Shown here: positions 23,154 through 33,740 of the stretch, one piece after another
Layout: each line of letters starts with the position of its first letter
Numbering within the stretch: position 1 is the stretch's first letter
From: Odiellus spinosus
Lineage: Eukaryota; Arthropoda; Arachnida; Opiliones; Phalangiidae
Direction of reading: 5' to 3'
DNA length: 64,000 nucleotides
NCBI GenBank assembly: GCA_963920705.1
Contig: OY987232.1
Span: forward strand, 18,017,942 to 18,081,941
Position numbers and translations under genes: made by a program
Notes under the pieces: model-generated
What the model was told of the DNA's origin: nothing
What the model saw: the letters and a program-made list of their open reading frames with translations, nothing else
Database searches by the model: none

Positions 23154-23654
23154 AAACCATCTCAATATATCTATTCTCTCAAAAATTAAACTAAATACAT
23201 TCTTGGTATAATAAAAATTATTAAAAAAAAATTGGTTGTCACTCAAAAATTCGTTAGTTTCCTTCGAAACGAAACAGAAAATTTTCTAGAATTTTTACCA
23301 ACTTAATGATGATTTAATGATTAACTTTAAGTTAGTATGTAATTATTTTTAGCCATAATAATTGAATAAACGTTTATAGCCATGGAGTTTTTTTTTTAAA
23401 TCTAGAAACCACTAATATTAAAGCGGTCTACCAATTCCAATTATGTGTAATTAAATGTAATAAATAAACCACTCCTTAGATAATGACCCTGACTGGCAAT
23501 TTAGATTCTGGGGTTAAATTAAGATGAGATTTTAAAGCTTTGAATTGCGTAATATTTTTGGAGAAATTCTGATTAAAAAATAATTGCTTTTTCCTAATTG
23601 AATTTGCAACACATAAAAAAAGCTATGATTTTATAAAAAAAAATTAAATTTGTT

Positions 23655-23830
23655 ATCGGAAATATAGGATTATACAGGATACTATAGGATATTATAAGAC
23701 TAAATATATCTCAAATAAAGGATTTTATAGGGAAATCTCAGCCCAAAATGTCTATTAGCTCAAAATTATAGGACTTTATAGGATATTTTAAAGAAATATA
23801 GGATAATATAGGAATTATAGGACCACTGGG
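23655..23830 (+). repeat. Simple 'tatagga' repeat
   Basis: Irregular repeats of tatagga and ataggatattata; a similar stretch lies at 30198-30290. Confidence 0.6.
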
Positions 23831-24047
23831 CTCTCTGCTATATGAGATAAAGGTGCACAAGCTCTGACGTGATAACAATTCAACGAGAAATAGACAATAT
23901 TTTCACTTCTTTATCAGTTATTGGTCCTTTTTCGGTAATTGTCGACGTCATTACCAATCAACCAATGAGATTAAGGTGTCCTAAATGACTTCTAAACCTT
24001 TATAACGCGGTAAGAGTTCCTAAAACGCATGCGTCATATATCTATGG

Positions 24048-24397
24048 CAGGATTGGCACAGTTTTTTCAGATTGAAATTCCCTGACTTTTCCAGGTTTTT
24101 CCCTGACCTTTTCTAACGATTTTCCCTGACAGTTTCAGCTAATACAACCCAATCTTTAACCTTTTATTTTTAATATAATCGCGTTCGCCAAACTGCAGGC
24201 GTATCTTTGTTCTAATCTCTACAACTGACACGGTCAGCTGAGAATCTTTTCCGCGGATAATGATTGGAATTTCCTGGCTTCTTGAAAGATCTTTAAATTC
24301 CCTGACTTTTTAAAATATCTTAAAATTCCCTGACCTTTTTGGTTCATTTTCTAATTCCCTGACTATTCCCTGTTTTCCCTGACCTGTGGCAACCCTG
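24048..24397. mobile_element. hAT-like short element carrying 'ccctgac' motifs
   Basis: The left end caggattggcacag and the inverted right end cagggttgccacagg match over most of 14 bases and resemble hAT-type termini. Subterminal copies of ccctgacttttccagg and ccctgacctttt match the monomer of the satellite found elsewhere in the window. A clear 8-bp target duplication is not visible, so the superfamily call is tentative. Confidence 0.5.
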
Positions 24398-24716
24398 TAT
24401 AGGGTGATTATAGTTACTGGTTAGCAATGTCAAGAAAACATGTTAATTTTAATAAAATGTATTTCCGTATTATTTTTTTTGTTATTTGACCATGTGGTAT
24501 TTAAATATTTGAAATACTATAATTATAAATAAAATTATAATAACCCAGCATTTACCTTATAGAAGGCTAAAATATCATTAATATATTTTAGATATTTTTC
24601 TTTCAATATCATTTACAACGTAATACAAGTTCCTGAGAATTTTTAATTACATACTATACTAAGAAATGAATGATGGAAAATATTTTTATTTCCAAGAGAT
24701 AGTTTTATCGATATTC

Positions 24717-25242
24717 AAGATCGTAATCGGATATCCATTGATAACTAGATAATTTAATCTCGGATAAATTAAGTTAATATAAATCCACAAATTATATAAA
24801 TAGAATCGTATTCAAATGCTGGATACGAATTAGACCCGGAGATAAAATTTTAATTAATAAACGAATTATCCATCAATTTATTCGAACGGATAACGGGCCG
24901 AGAAAAAAATACGACGTTTCTCGAAATCCGTAATATAGAATGAAATATAATAATTCCATTTTGTTCGTCTAAATCGAAAGGAACAATTCTAGCTTCGAGA
25001 TCTCAATTTTGGGTTAAAATAGACGAAGAAACTCTTTGGTTTCAAATTGTTCGTTATCGGCGAATGAATAACTTTATAACTCGTATCAATTTCCAATTTA
25101 ACAATGAGTAGGAATCGCGTTAGTTTGCCGTTACATTCGGGTATCCGTTAATACCTCGAATAAGAAATGGAAATTTTAATATCCGATTGACATTCACAGA
25201 TGCTCTTATTCAAATAACAAAAGTTATACGAATTCCGAGCTT
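24717..25242 (-). repeat. Dispersed repeat A, reverse copy
   Basis: Nearly complete copy in reverse, ending in gaattccgagct. It lies just upstream of the nuclease-like gene promoter. Confidence 0.7.
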
Positions 25243-25408
25243 TCTTTTAAAATCGTGTCACTATTCCTTTAAAAGTTTGAAATGTTAGAACATTAGATTT
25301 TTTTTAATTTCCCGAGGTGTTGTACGAATCTTTGCCTGTGTATTGTTTCGCTAACTATAAAACCGCCAAATTATTCTGACGTCATTAATTACAAGGTCTA
25401 GGGTAAGA

Positions 25409-25416
25409 TATAAATA
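25409..25416 (+). promoter_or_regulatory. TATA box of the nuclease-like gene
   Basis: tataaata lies about 30 bases before a plausible start region near 25438. A non-coding first exon would run to about 25499, where aaaaag is followed by gtaaag. The acceptor ttatcag at 25887-25893 then joins it to the exon with the start codon. The intron contains a reverse copy of repeat F near 25690-25790. Confidence 0.55.
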
Positions 25417-25917
25417 GGAGGGGCATCTTACTAATTGCGTCAGATTTTAAAAATTTTCTCGATAGAGAAGAGACAACGGACTCCGAGAGTCTCAAAAAGG
25501 TAAAGAATATTTTTTTTTAATAAATTTTTAAAAAAATATTTAAAAATAAGGAATTTTTTTTAAAATTGATATTTTGTCAACGATATTAAAGGGAGAATGA
25601 AGTAATTTAATAAGTTTTCATTATTTGAAAGCGTATTTTAATTTTATCGATTTTTTGAATTTTAATTTTAATAATTTCGAAAATGGGTTATTATAATATA
25701 TGTATTTTTAGTGTCGCTGTAATTTTGTTCTATGACATATGTATATATATTTTTAATCGTTTTTTAATGACCAACCCGAAAATATGACTCAATTTTAATT
25801 TAATTAATTTTAGACGAGTCTGTAATTCAAATTCTGAATTTATTAATTATTATTAATTATTAAATATATATTATTTTTAATATTTTTTATCAGATTCCCA
25901 ATTAACAACAACTAATC

Positions 25918-27366
25918 ATGAGTGGATTAACGATTATTACAATCATATCTGCCATCATATTTGCGTGTCACGCTCAATATCAACAAAACCAACAATACAA
26001 ATCCATATCAGAGCTCCCAGCAGATATCTACAGACTAAAATTGGATGGACTAGTAACGTCAGTTCATGAGGGGGATAATTTCATGTTTTATCACGTTCCA
26101 AGTAACGCGGTTAATGTTGGAAGGGTTAATTATCGAGATACCATGATTGTACGACTAGTTGGAATAGATTCCCCGGAGACATCACGTCCAGGTATTCCCG
26201 GAGAACCATTTTCCCAACACGCTCGCGACAGGTTAGTCGATTTTTAACGATATTTAACTTAGGACACGAAGTCTATAGAATGTGGTTACTTCCAATTGAG
26301 CAAGGTACCGATTGCGCAAGTTATCAGTTGCGCAGGTTAACAATTGCTCAGGAGGAAATGGGCAAAGAGGGATCGCGCAAAGGGGGACAACGCAAAGGGG
26401 GACAACGCAAAGGGGGACAACGCAAAGGGGGACAACGCAAAGGGGGACAACGCAAAGGGGGACAACGCAAAGGGGGACAACGCAAAGGGGGACAACGCAA
26501 AGGGGGACAACGCAAAGGGGGACAACGCAAAGGGGAACAACGCAAAGGGGGACATAGCAAAGGGGTACAGCGCAAAGGGGTACAGCGCAAAGGGGTACAG
26601 CGCAAAGGAAAACTGCGCAAAGGAAAACTGCGCAAAGGAAAACTGCGCAAAGGAAAACTGCGCAAAGGAAAACTGCGCAAAGGAAAACTGCGCAAAGGAA
26701 AATTGCGCAAAGGGGAACTGCGCAAAGGGGAACTGCGCAAAGGGGAACTGCGCAAAGGGGAACTGCGCAAAGGGGAACTGCGCAAAGGAAAACTGCGTAA
26801 AGGAGAACTGCGTAAAGGAGAACTGCGCAAATGGGAATTGCGCAAAGGAAAACTGCGCAAAGGGGAACTGCGCATAGGGGAACTGCGCAAAGGAGAATTG
26901 CGCAAAGGAAAACTGCGCAAAAGGGAACTGCGTATATTAGGAAAACTGCGCAAAGGGAAACTGCGCAAAGGGAAACTGCGAAAAAGGGGAAGTGCGCAAG
27001 GGGTAGTGCGCAAAATAGATTGGAACATTACCTACCAGAGATTTATTATAATTCAACTAAAATCATATCTGAATTCAGATAAAAGATGTTACACTCCTAA
27101 CAATATAATAATTTAATATTTTCTTCAGATTGGCTAGACTGATTCTGAACAAACGAATCACAGTGGAGCTCTTTGGCAGAAAGGGATTCGACGAAGTTTG
27201 GGGATCTGTTAACTTGAATGGAGACAATGTCTCAGTCAAAATGGTTGAGGAAGGTTTAGCCAAGGTTCTTATTGACAGAAGCGCGGTTTACGGGGATGTC
27301 AGATCAGCACTTTTCAAAGCCGAAACCAAAGCTAAATTTCAGAGGTTGGGAATATGGTCCTTGTAA
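25918..27366 (+). CDS. Secreted staphylococcal-nuclease-like protein
   Basis: Two coding exons (25918-26231 and 27129-27366) give 183 residues. Residues 1-19 form a signal peptide (MSGLTIITIISAIIFACHA). The rest matches the SNase (TNase) fold: an HEGDN loop at 50-54 in place of the usual D-G-D-T, VRLVGIDSPET at 78-88 with the expected Arg79, Asp84 and Glu87, and GDNVSVKMVEEGLAKV near the carboxyl end. The second catalytic arginine (Arg87 of the bacterial enzyme) aligns with Glu127 in GFDEVWGSV, so activity may be reduced or lost. The intron holds a 15-bp tandem array. AATAAA lies at 27416. Likely a secreted nuclease or a binding derivative of one; its biological role is not evident. Confidence 0.85.
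26355..27010 (+). repeat. 15-bp tandem repeat in the nuclease-like gene intron
   Basis: About 43 copies of cgcaaagggggacaa and variants (ggggaactg, ggaaaactg, ggggtacag) arranged in blocks. Degenerate ancestors such as attgcgcaagttatcagttg are visible at 26300-26350. Because the unit is five codons long, several frames on both strands stay open; none is supported as coding. Confidence 0.95.
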
Positions 27367-27559
27367 TGATTGTAAACTATTAACATGAATTTATTAATGC
27401 GCGCATTCATGTTTAAATAAATAAATTCATGGTAATAAACATTTTATTCCAAATAAAACTTTAATTGTTCAAATATGATGAATATAATGATCATATTTTT
27501 TAAATATTTATTTTTTTAAACGATTAATAAATAATGTAATATTTTCAATGTATTTAAAG

Positions 27560-27860
27560 AAATAAATCGCCCATTTTCGAAATTATTAATAATTTTCTTC
27601 GACAATATGAAAGATAGCAGTTAATTTTAAATTAATATGTTGAATTAAAATCGAAAATTAGATTAAAGAATTTATATTTAATAGAATTATCCCGCCATAC
27701 GCTTAATTAAGTTAAAAAAAGGCTTAACATCATAATAATACATATTTGGGCAACGCGTTCTGCAACCCGAGTGATAAGGTTGCTTTCGCGTGGTCTTTTT
27801 CGTGGAAGTACTTAATCCAGGTCAAGTCAAACTACCTTTCGTATGAATTTAATTATCGTT
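27560..27860 (+). repeat. Dispersed repeat F, fragment
   Basis: Shares atcgcccattttcgaaatta, ttcttcgacaatatgaaaga and cccgccatacgcttaatta with 2000-2190. An AT-rich open stretch of 68 codons follows at 27901, without other support. Confidence 0.55.
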
Positions 27861-28149
27861 AATTACTAAAATATATAAAAAACTAAAAATATATAAAAAA
27901 ATGGTGACATTTCAGTATCACTTTAAGGTGAAAATACTTCTATTCGAAAACACTCTACTAATCAATCATTATATCGATTTCAAGGAAAATGTCAATCAAG
28001 ATGAATATGAAACGTATACGACAGTAAACTTAAATGATGTGGCATGCATAAATTACTATGTGATGACAAGATGTATGGCCATAAATATATTCCACATTAT
28101 ATCATAAGTATATGACAAATAATGAAAACGTACCAAAATATTTAATTTC

Positions 28150-28800
28150 TCGGACTTTTTGGGCTAATTTCCAAATTTCTTAACTTTTCCCTGACCTTTT
28201 GGGTTAATTTCCAAATTCCTTGAATTTTCCTTGACCTTTTGGCCAATTTCCAAATTCCCTGATCTATTTAAAAGGTCATTCCCAAATTTCCTGACTTTTC
28301 CCTGACCTTTTGGACCAATTTCCAAAAACCTTGACTTTTCCCTGATCTTTTGGGCAATTTATAAATTTCCTGACGTTTCCCTGACCTTTTGGCCTAATTT
28401 CCAAATTCCCTGACTTTTCCCTGACCTTTTGGACCAATTTCCAAAAACCTTGACTTTTCCCTGATCTTTTGGGCAATTTATAAATTTCCTGACGTTTCCC
28501 TGACCTTTTGGCCTAATTTCCAAATTCCCCGACTTTTCCCTGACCTTTTGGACCAATTTTAAAATTTCCTGACTTTTCCCGGACCTTTTGGACCAATTTT
28601 AAAATTTCGTGACTTTTCCCTGACCTTTTGGGTCAATTAATTTCCAAAATCCTTGACTTTTCCCTGACCTTTTAGGTCAATTTCCAAATTCCCTGACTTT
28701 TCCCTGACCTTTTTGGGCCAATTTCCAAATTTCCTGACTTTTCCCTGACCTTTTGGGACAATTCACAAATTCCCTGACGTTTCCCTGACCTTATGGGTCA
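28150..28800 (-). repeat. 'ccctgacctttt' satellite upstream of six-cysteine gene 1
   Basis: About 17 units of roughly 40 bp, including an internal near-exact duplication of about 118 bp (28306 and 28424). It ends about 120 bases before the TATA box of the next gene. Confidence 0.9.
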
Positions 28801-28924
28801 ATTTACAAATATATATAATATATATAACTATAACAGTGAAAAAACTTCACGAAAAATTAATTTTGAAACGATAGAAAGTGTCACACATATTAGTCTTATA
28901 TTACTTAAGATCATAAAAACTTGA

Positions 28925-28931
28925 TATAAAA
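28925..28931 (+). promoter_or_regulatory. TATA box of six-cysteine gene 1
   Basis: tataaaa lies 48 bases before the ATG, which allows a short 5' untranslated region starting near 28955. Confidence 0.5.
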
Positions 28932-28972
28932 CTCACACGCTGACAAAGATATTACTCACAAGTAATAATACA

Positions 28973-30097
28973 ATGAAGGTGTTTTCGTTATTTTTAGGGG
29001 TTTTAGTTTCTGTTGTCTGCTTTTGTTTAGCAGACAGACCATTAAGTAACATTGACTTGTATACAAGATTCAGAGACGCCCAGAAGATTACGTGCAGTAA
29101 GTGCTTGTATTTTTAATTATTAAATAAAATCTGCTAATTAACTAAGTTTGAAATTATACTACAGCCTTAATATTTCTTCAATAATTGTAGATAATATAAT
29201 CAAAGATACAGGAGCTGCTTACAACGAATGCCTCGCTAATGAGGAGAAGTTATTCAAATATAACGTGAGTATAATCATAAGTAACATAATAGATATTAGT
29301 ATGTCAATTGAGAAAAATTAACCCTATGTATCAGAAGCCAATGAAACCCTCCTTTGAAGTCTACTACTCTAATGTTCGATATAGCGCTCCTCTCTGTATG
29401 GGAAAAATTCCCAATTTTACGAGATCGGAGGGGTCCTACTTCATACCCCCCTGTCTACGGAAAATTGGAAATTCTCTCTCTCCACAAACGACGACGTTTT
29501 TTGGACGAACTCCGAGGTTGCTAGAGATATTCGCTCGACGAACTCCCGCTCCGAAAATATCTACCGTTAGGAGGCGTACGAATCGCGCTTTTTGAAACTA
29601 ACCCATACAGAGAGGGGTAGGCAAGACCCCGGGAGTAATAGACTTCAAAGGAGGGTTTCATCGGCTTCTGTATGTATGTAAAGTGCGTAATCATGTATTT
29701 ATTTACAGCTCAATCAACTACGGGCAAATTGCATGAGTTTCTACCCTATGAATCAACGGTATGATATTGAATTCATGTGTCAGCATGTCTATGATACCGG
29801 AACAGTAAGGAAAACATTGGGGTTTAATTCTAACAATTTAACAAATAAAGAATTTAAAGATTAATTAATTTGTTTCAATAATAGAGCTCAAACATGTACT
29901 ACGATTGCATGATTAAAAATATTCAAAGATTAACCAATACCAACGGTGTGGAAGAACTTTTGAAAACTGAAAAAGCAGTTGCCGTAAGTTTATCATCTAA
30001 CTTCTCACTAATTTACTTATGGTCATAATTTAATAATGAATATCAAATTTACTGTTCTCAGAAATGTCAAGAAGAAGCCACTAGCTACGTTAATTAA
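28973..30097 (+). CDS. Small secreted six-cysteine protein 1 (unrecognised family)
   Basis: Five exons (28973-29096, 29191-29264, 29709-29804, 29885-29983, 30062-30097) give 142 residues. A signal peptide covers about residues 1-20 (MKVFSLFLGVLVSVVCFCLA). The mature part has six cysteines at 41, 55, 74, 90, 106 and 133 (spacing 13-18-15-15-26) and is otherwise polar and probably helical. Intron phases are 1, 0, 0, 0, and the last exon starts right before the sixth cysteine. Gene 33741-36102 has the same scaffold and first-intron phase, so they are probable paralogues. The spacing does not fit the classical insect odorant-binding pattern, which has only three residues between Cys2 and Cys3. 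Function unknown; a carrier or effector of an extracellular fluid is possible. AATAAA at 30123. Confidence 0.75.
29332..29670 (-). mobile_element. MITE family A, copy 9
   Basis: Full length, exact 7-bp duplication tatgtat, in intron 2 of six-cysteine gene 1, ending about 38 bases before exon 3. Confidence 0.92.
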
Positions 30098-30179
30098 GTA
30101 GTGTAATTACATTTGTAATTAAAATAAAAACAGAAGCTTAAACTTAATTAATTTCATTTAACTTTGCAAATCATTGAGT

Positions 30180-30300
30180 TTAATTATTATATTATAGGAA
30201 ATATAGGATAAGATCGAAAATATAGGAAAGTATGGGTTAAATAAAAGCGAATTTATAGGAATTTATAGGAATTTATAGGGACATCTTTTAGTACGCCGTT
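30180..30300 (+). repeat. Simple 'tatagga' repeat
   Basis: Repeats of ataggaatttataggaattt, comparable with 23655-23830. Confidence 0.55.
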
Positions 30301-30359
30301 TATTTAACATTTTTACCAGATATTTATCGCTTTCTGATTTTTTTTTAAATTTTAATCCC

Positions 30360-30900
30360 TTATGTTTTTGACTCGATGCCTTTGGTGGTTTTCTGGGTTT
30401 ATTATAGTCAGGACGCAACGGCCATGGTTGGAAATAGTACTATTGGACAATTGTAACAAGTACGGCCAAGACTACCAAAGTGAAAGAAAAAAAAATCTGC
30501 ATTCTCAAGTCGCTGAAAATCACAAAAATAGCAACGCGAAGGGATTCTTAACCTAAAACCCAATCCCCCTCGGTATCCTAACAGTCCCTAAGTGACTCTT
30601 CGGCGAGCTCCAACCCAGAAACGGACGCCAGCAGCGCAACGTAAAACTTACGGGGTCCTTGATGACCCGGCGGAGTTAATGGCCACGTTTCTCTAAGGGT
30701 CAAAGGTCCTACGACCGGGAGAAGATACGCTCGAGTCGGTCACAAGTGCCTAACTTTCCGAATGACCTACGTTTTCTCCCAAACGTAACTAATAACTCCG
30801 CGCTCGTAATGTAGGCGCGCGTTAATTAGATTAAAATAAATAAATACCGCTGAAAACACTGAAGGGTTGTAGGCGAAATAAAATGATCAGGGTTTGGTAA
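30360..30900. other. Higher-GC non-coding block of unknown origin
   Basis: A stretch richer in G and C than its surroundings, ending in aataaataaataccgctg. The longest open frame (30362-30556, 64 codons) has no recognisable features. It could be a solo long terminal repeat or another transposon remnant, but I found no second copy or matching ends in the window. Confidence 0.3.
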
Positions 30901-31045
30901 TTAAGAGAGTGTTGGAATAAGGCCATTAACTAAGCGTGCAAAGTATGAGTAGGAAAGTATAGGCTATGATTAGGTTAGTTTTTGTTGACCGAATCGCGAT
31001 TGTAGATCCGATTGCATTTTCGTAGGAATGGTTAGGAGTTTCGTT

Positions 31046-31386
31046 CGAGCTTGCGCGTTCGACAGAATGATTACGAAACGTTCTTTCGAGGCTACGCGTT
31101 TGACGGAATGGTTATGAAAAGTTCTTTTGAGGCTACGCGTTCGACAGAATGGTTTTAGAAACTTTATTTCGAGGTTACGCGCTTAAGTTGCTTAACGGAA
31201 TGCTCAGGAAACTTTCTTTCGATGATGTTACGCGCTTGTCGGAATGGTTATGATACGTTCTTTCGAGTTTACGCGTTCGACGGAATGGTTTTAGAAACTT
31301 CTTTCGCGGTTACGCGTTCGACGGAATGGTTAAGAATAGTTCTTTCGAGTTTACGCGTTCGACGGAATGGTTAAGAAAAGTTCTAG
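31046..31386 (+). repeat. 41-bp tandem repeat
   Basis: About eight imperfect units containing ttcgacggaatggttaagaa and ttctttcgagtttacgcg. The block is unusually GC-rich for the area. No gene is seen around it. Confidence 0.8.
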
Positions 31387-31729
31387 CCAGGTTGCGTGTG
31401 CCACCACGTTCAATCTCTCAATTAAAACTAATTTAATTGTTCGTATTAATTAATTCGAAGTTATTTTTACGCGACGCGAACGCGTAAGAACAATAATGAT
31501 ACGCAAAACACAAAAATTGAAAAGAAAATAGCCATGCTACAATGGCAAGAAAATGTTCGTGGTACTTACACGTTACGAAGAATATAATCCGAAATATCCG
31601 ATTTTGAGAAGATGAGATGAAATGAAATCCAATATCCTGTTAAATAAATAAAACGACATTAAGATTAGTCTATTTTATTGATAAATACAATTTCATCTTC
31701 ACTTTAAAAATAAGAATTTTACTTAGAGA

Positions 31730-33460
31730 GACAGAATGCTTTCTGAATGACTACTATAGAAATATATATTGTGGTACACTAGTCATATGCTCACTACGTA
31801 AAAGATATATGTAATCCCGGCCCAAATCTATTTAAAGAACATTTAACTTACGATTAACCAAAGCAAAATTCGCAGGGTTCCAGTCTGTAGTTCATTAGCT
31901 TGATATCACAAAAGAAGACACTTATACCGTGGCAAAACAAGGGCAAAATCCAATCTTTAAGTAATCCACAATACACAATAGAAATTCCATGATTCCGCGG
32001 GCGAAATTCAAGCGTCTTAATAATTCACAATAGCCGAGGGTTAAAAAATCACAGCCTTAGGCCTAATTGAAACATGGCCAATATTTATCACCGCTTGTTC
32101 GTGGCGTAATTCACAATAGCCGAGGGTTAATCACTCTAAGCCATAAGCCTAATTAAAACATGGCCAATATCACCGCTCGTTCGTGGGGTAATCCAGTACA
32201 CGAATTCAAATTAAACGCGGGCAAACGTAACGTCTTTTTGACTAAAATTCAGCGTAAAAATATACTCAGCTTCGATTACGAGCCGCCATCCGTAAACCAA
32301 TCGCTAGACAACGAACGAAGATGACGTAATCTCCTCTCCTAATTGTAGCATTACACAGAGTGACCTAGGCTTAACTTAGCTTTGTTGAAGTTTGCAGGAA
32401 ATTAAACCGGATGCGGTAATAAGCGTACAAATTTCCCGCTTGCGTTGTTTTTCGTTTCCTACATTGAATCCGTTTAAGTTTTTACTTCGCACTTGATTAA
32501 AACACGGCTTAATTTAACTTTATTACCGGCCTTACATAACGGGCTAGGATGCACCGGCAGCCATTTGCATAACCACTTTGAAATCAGGGAGGGAAATAAG
32601 CAAAGAAAATCGGACGGTGTCTTATTTCTTTTAAACAATAAAATAGACCTGACATTCAATTAGAAAAGCTTTTAAAATAACGCTAGACCCTTTCTATTTT
32701 TGTGATATGTTCAATAATTGGATCTTAAGTAATCTAAGGGTTAAAAAATTAAACAAAAATATAAAATCAAAATATACTATAACTTGAGTTTTGGATTGGC
32801 CATGAATAATAAAGACTACGTTTGTCCGTGTTTTGATATCGCTAAAAGGTGAACTAAGGTCACTAAGGCTGCTTGACAGTTTACAAATACATATAGACTT
32901 AGATAATTATGTGCATATGCCTACATGGAATTCATTTATTACGTTACCGATTCAAATAATTCATGCTCTAGCTTATTTCCCTTAAAAATCGAAATATTTT
33001 GACTTAAACACTACGTCAAAGGTCGTTAAACTGCCATGGAACTGGTTTATAGTGAATCCCATTGAATCCGCAGTACTAATGACAAATAAATACTATAACC
33101 TGTAGTCAAACTAATCTAAGTTTTCAAAATATGAATACAGTTTTAGGCAAAGAACACACCTGTTTTTCTAAAATGGAATTCTTGCCAGGTTTTCGGGGTA
33201 TTTTTCACCGGGACTTAATTTTAATATTTGCTGAACAAGGAAGATCAATAGGCCATAAACTCTATTTATTCACCTTAAATTAATTGAATCTGTGTAAAAT
33301 ATCTAGACAATTGTTTTTAATATTTGAACAAGTGTCAATATAGAATTCAAACAAATGGAAAATGAATTTTCAATCATAGGCCTAAATAAACATAAGTTGG
33401 AAATATTGTTCCATGGAATTTGGCTTTCACAATAAGGAAAATCCAATTTTACCTTTACCA
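31730..33460. other. No gene recognised
   Basis: Unique-looking AT-rich sequence. The only structure noted is an 84-bp direct repeat at about 32027-32195 (cacaatagccgagggttaa followed by aaacatggccaatat). Confidence 0.4.
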
Positions 33461-33531
33461 GGACCTTTTCTGATAGTATTAAGCTACGGGGCGTTGTTTA
33501 CTTTTACGGAATAAAGTCATATACTTTTGAT
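33461..33531 (+). mobile_element. Element D, right terminal fragment
   Basis: ggaccttttctgatagtatt through acggggcgttgtttac and on to tatacttttg. The rest of the element is absent. Confidence 0.6.
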
Positions 33532-33694
33532 TATGGTTGAGTATATTATTCAAGGTTTTTCAATTTAAAAACAATTGTTTTGCAATGAAAATTAAATCCA
33601 TGCTTACTGAGTCTGATTCAATATTGATCCACGATTAATGATATGAAACTAGCATCGTTAAGAGATTAATAAAAATTAAGATGATCTGAAATAT

Positions 33695-33703
33695 TATATA
33701 TAA
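33695..33703 (+). promoter_or_regulatory. TATA box of six-cysteine gene 2
   Basis: tatatataa lies about 40 bases before the ATG at 33741, in a position similar to that of six-cysteine gene 1. Confidence 0.5.
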
Positions 33704-33740
33704 CGCGGACTGTTTATTGCATTTTTTTAAAAACGGTAAG

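Noticed and set aside
26280-27116. Frames of up to 278 codons rich in Arg, Lys and Gly or Ser, Pro and Leu
   Set aside because: The 15-bp tandem repeat keeps frames open on both strands, and the region is the intron between the two in-frame nuclease exons.
27901-28107. 68-codon frame starting MVTFQYHFKV
   Set aside because: AT-rich region beside a dispersed repeat, no leader, no promoter or splice support.
28973-30097. Classical odorant-binding protein
   Set aside because: Size, leader and six cysteines fit, but classical OBPs need three residues between Cys2 and Cys3 and eight between Cys5 and Cys6; here the gaps are 18 and 26.
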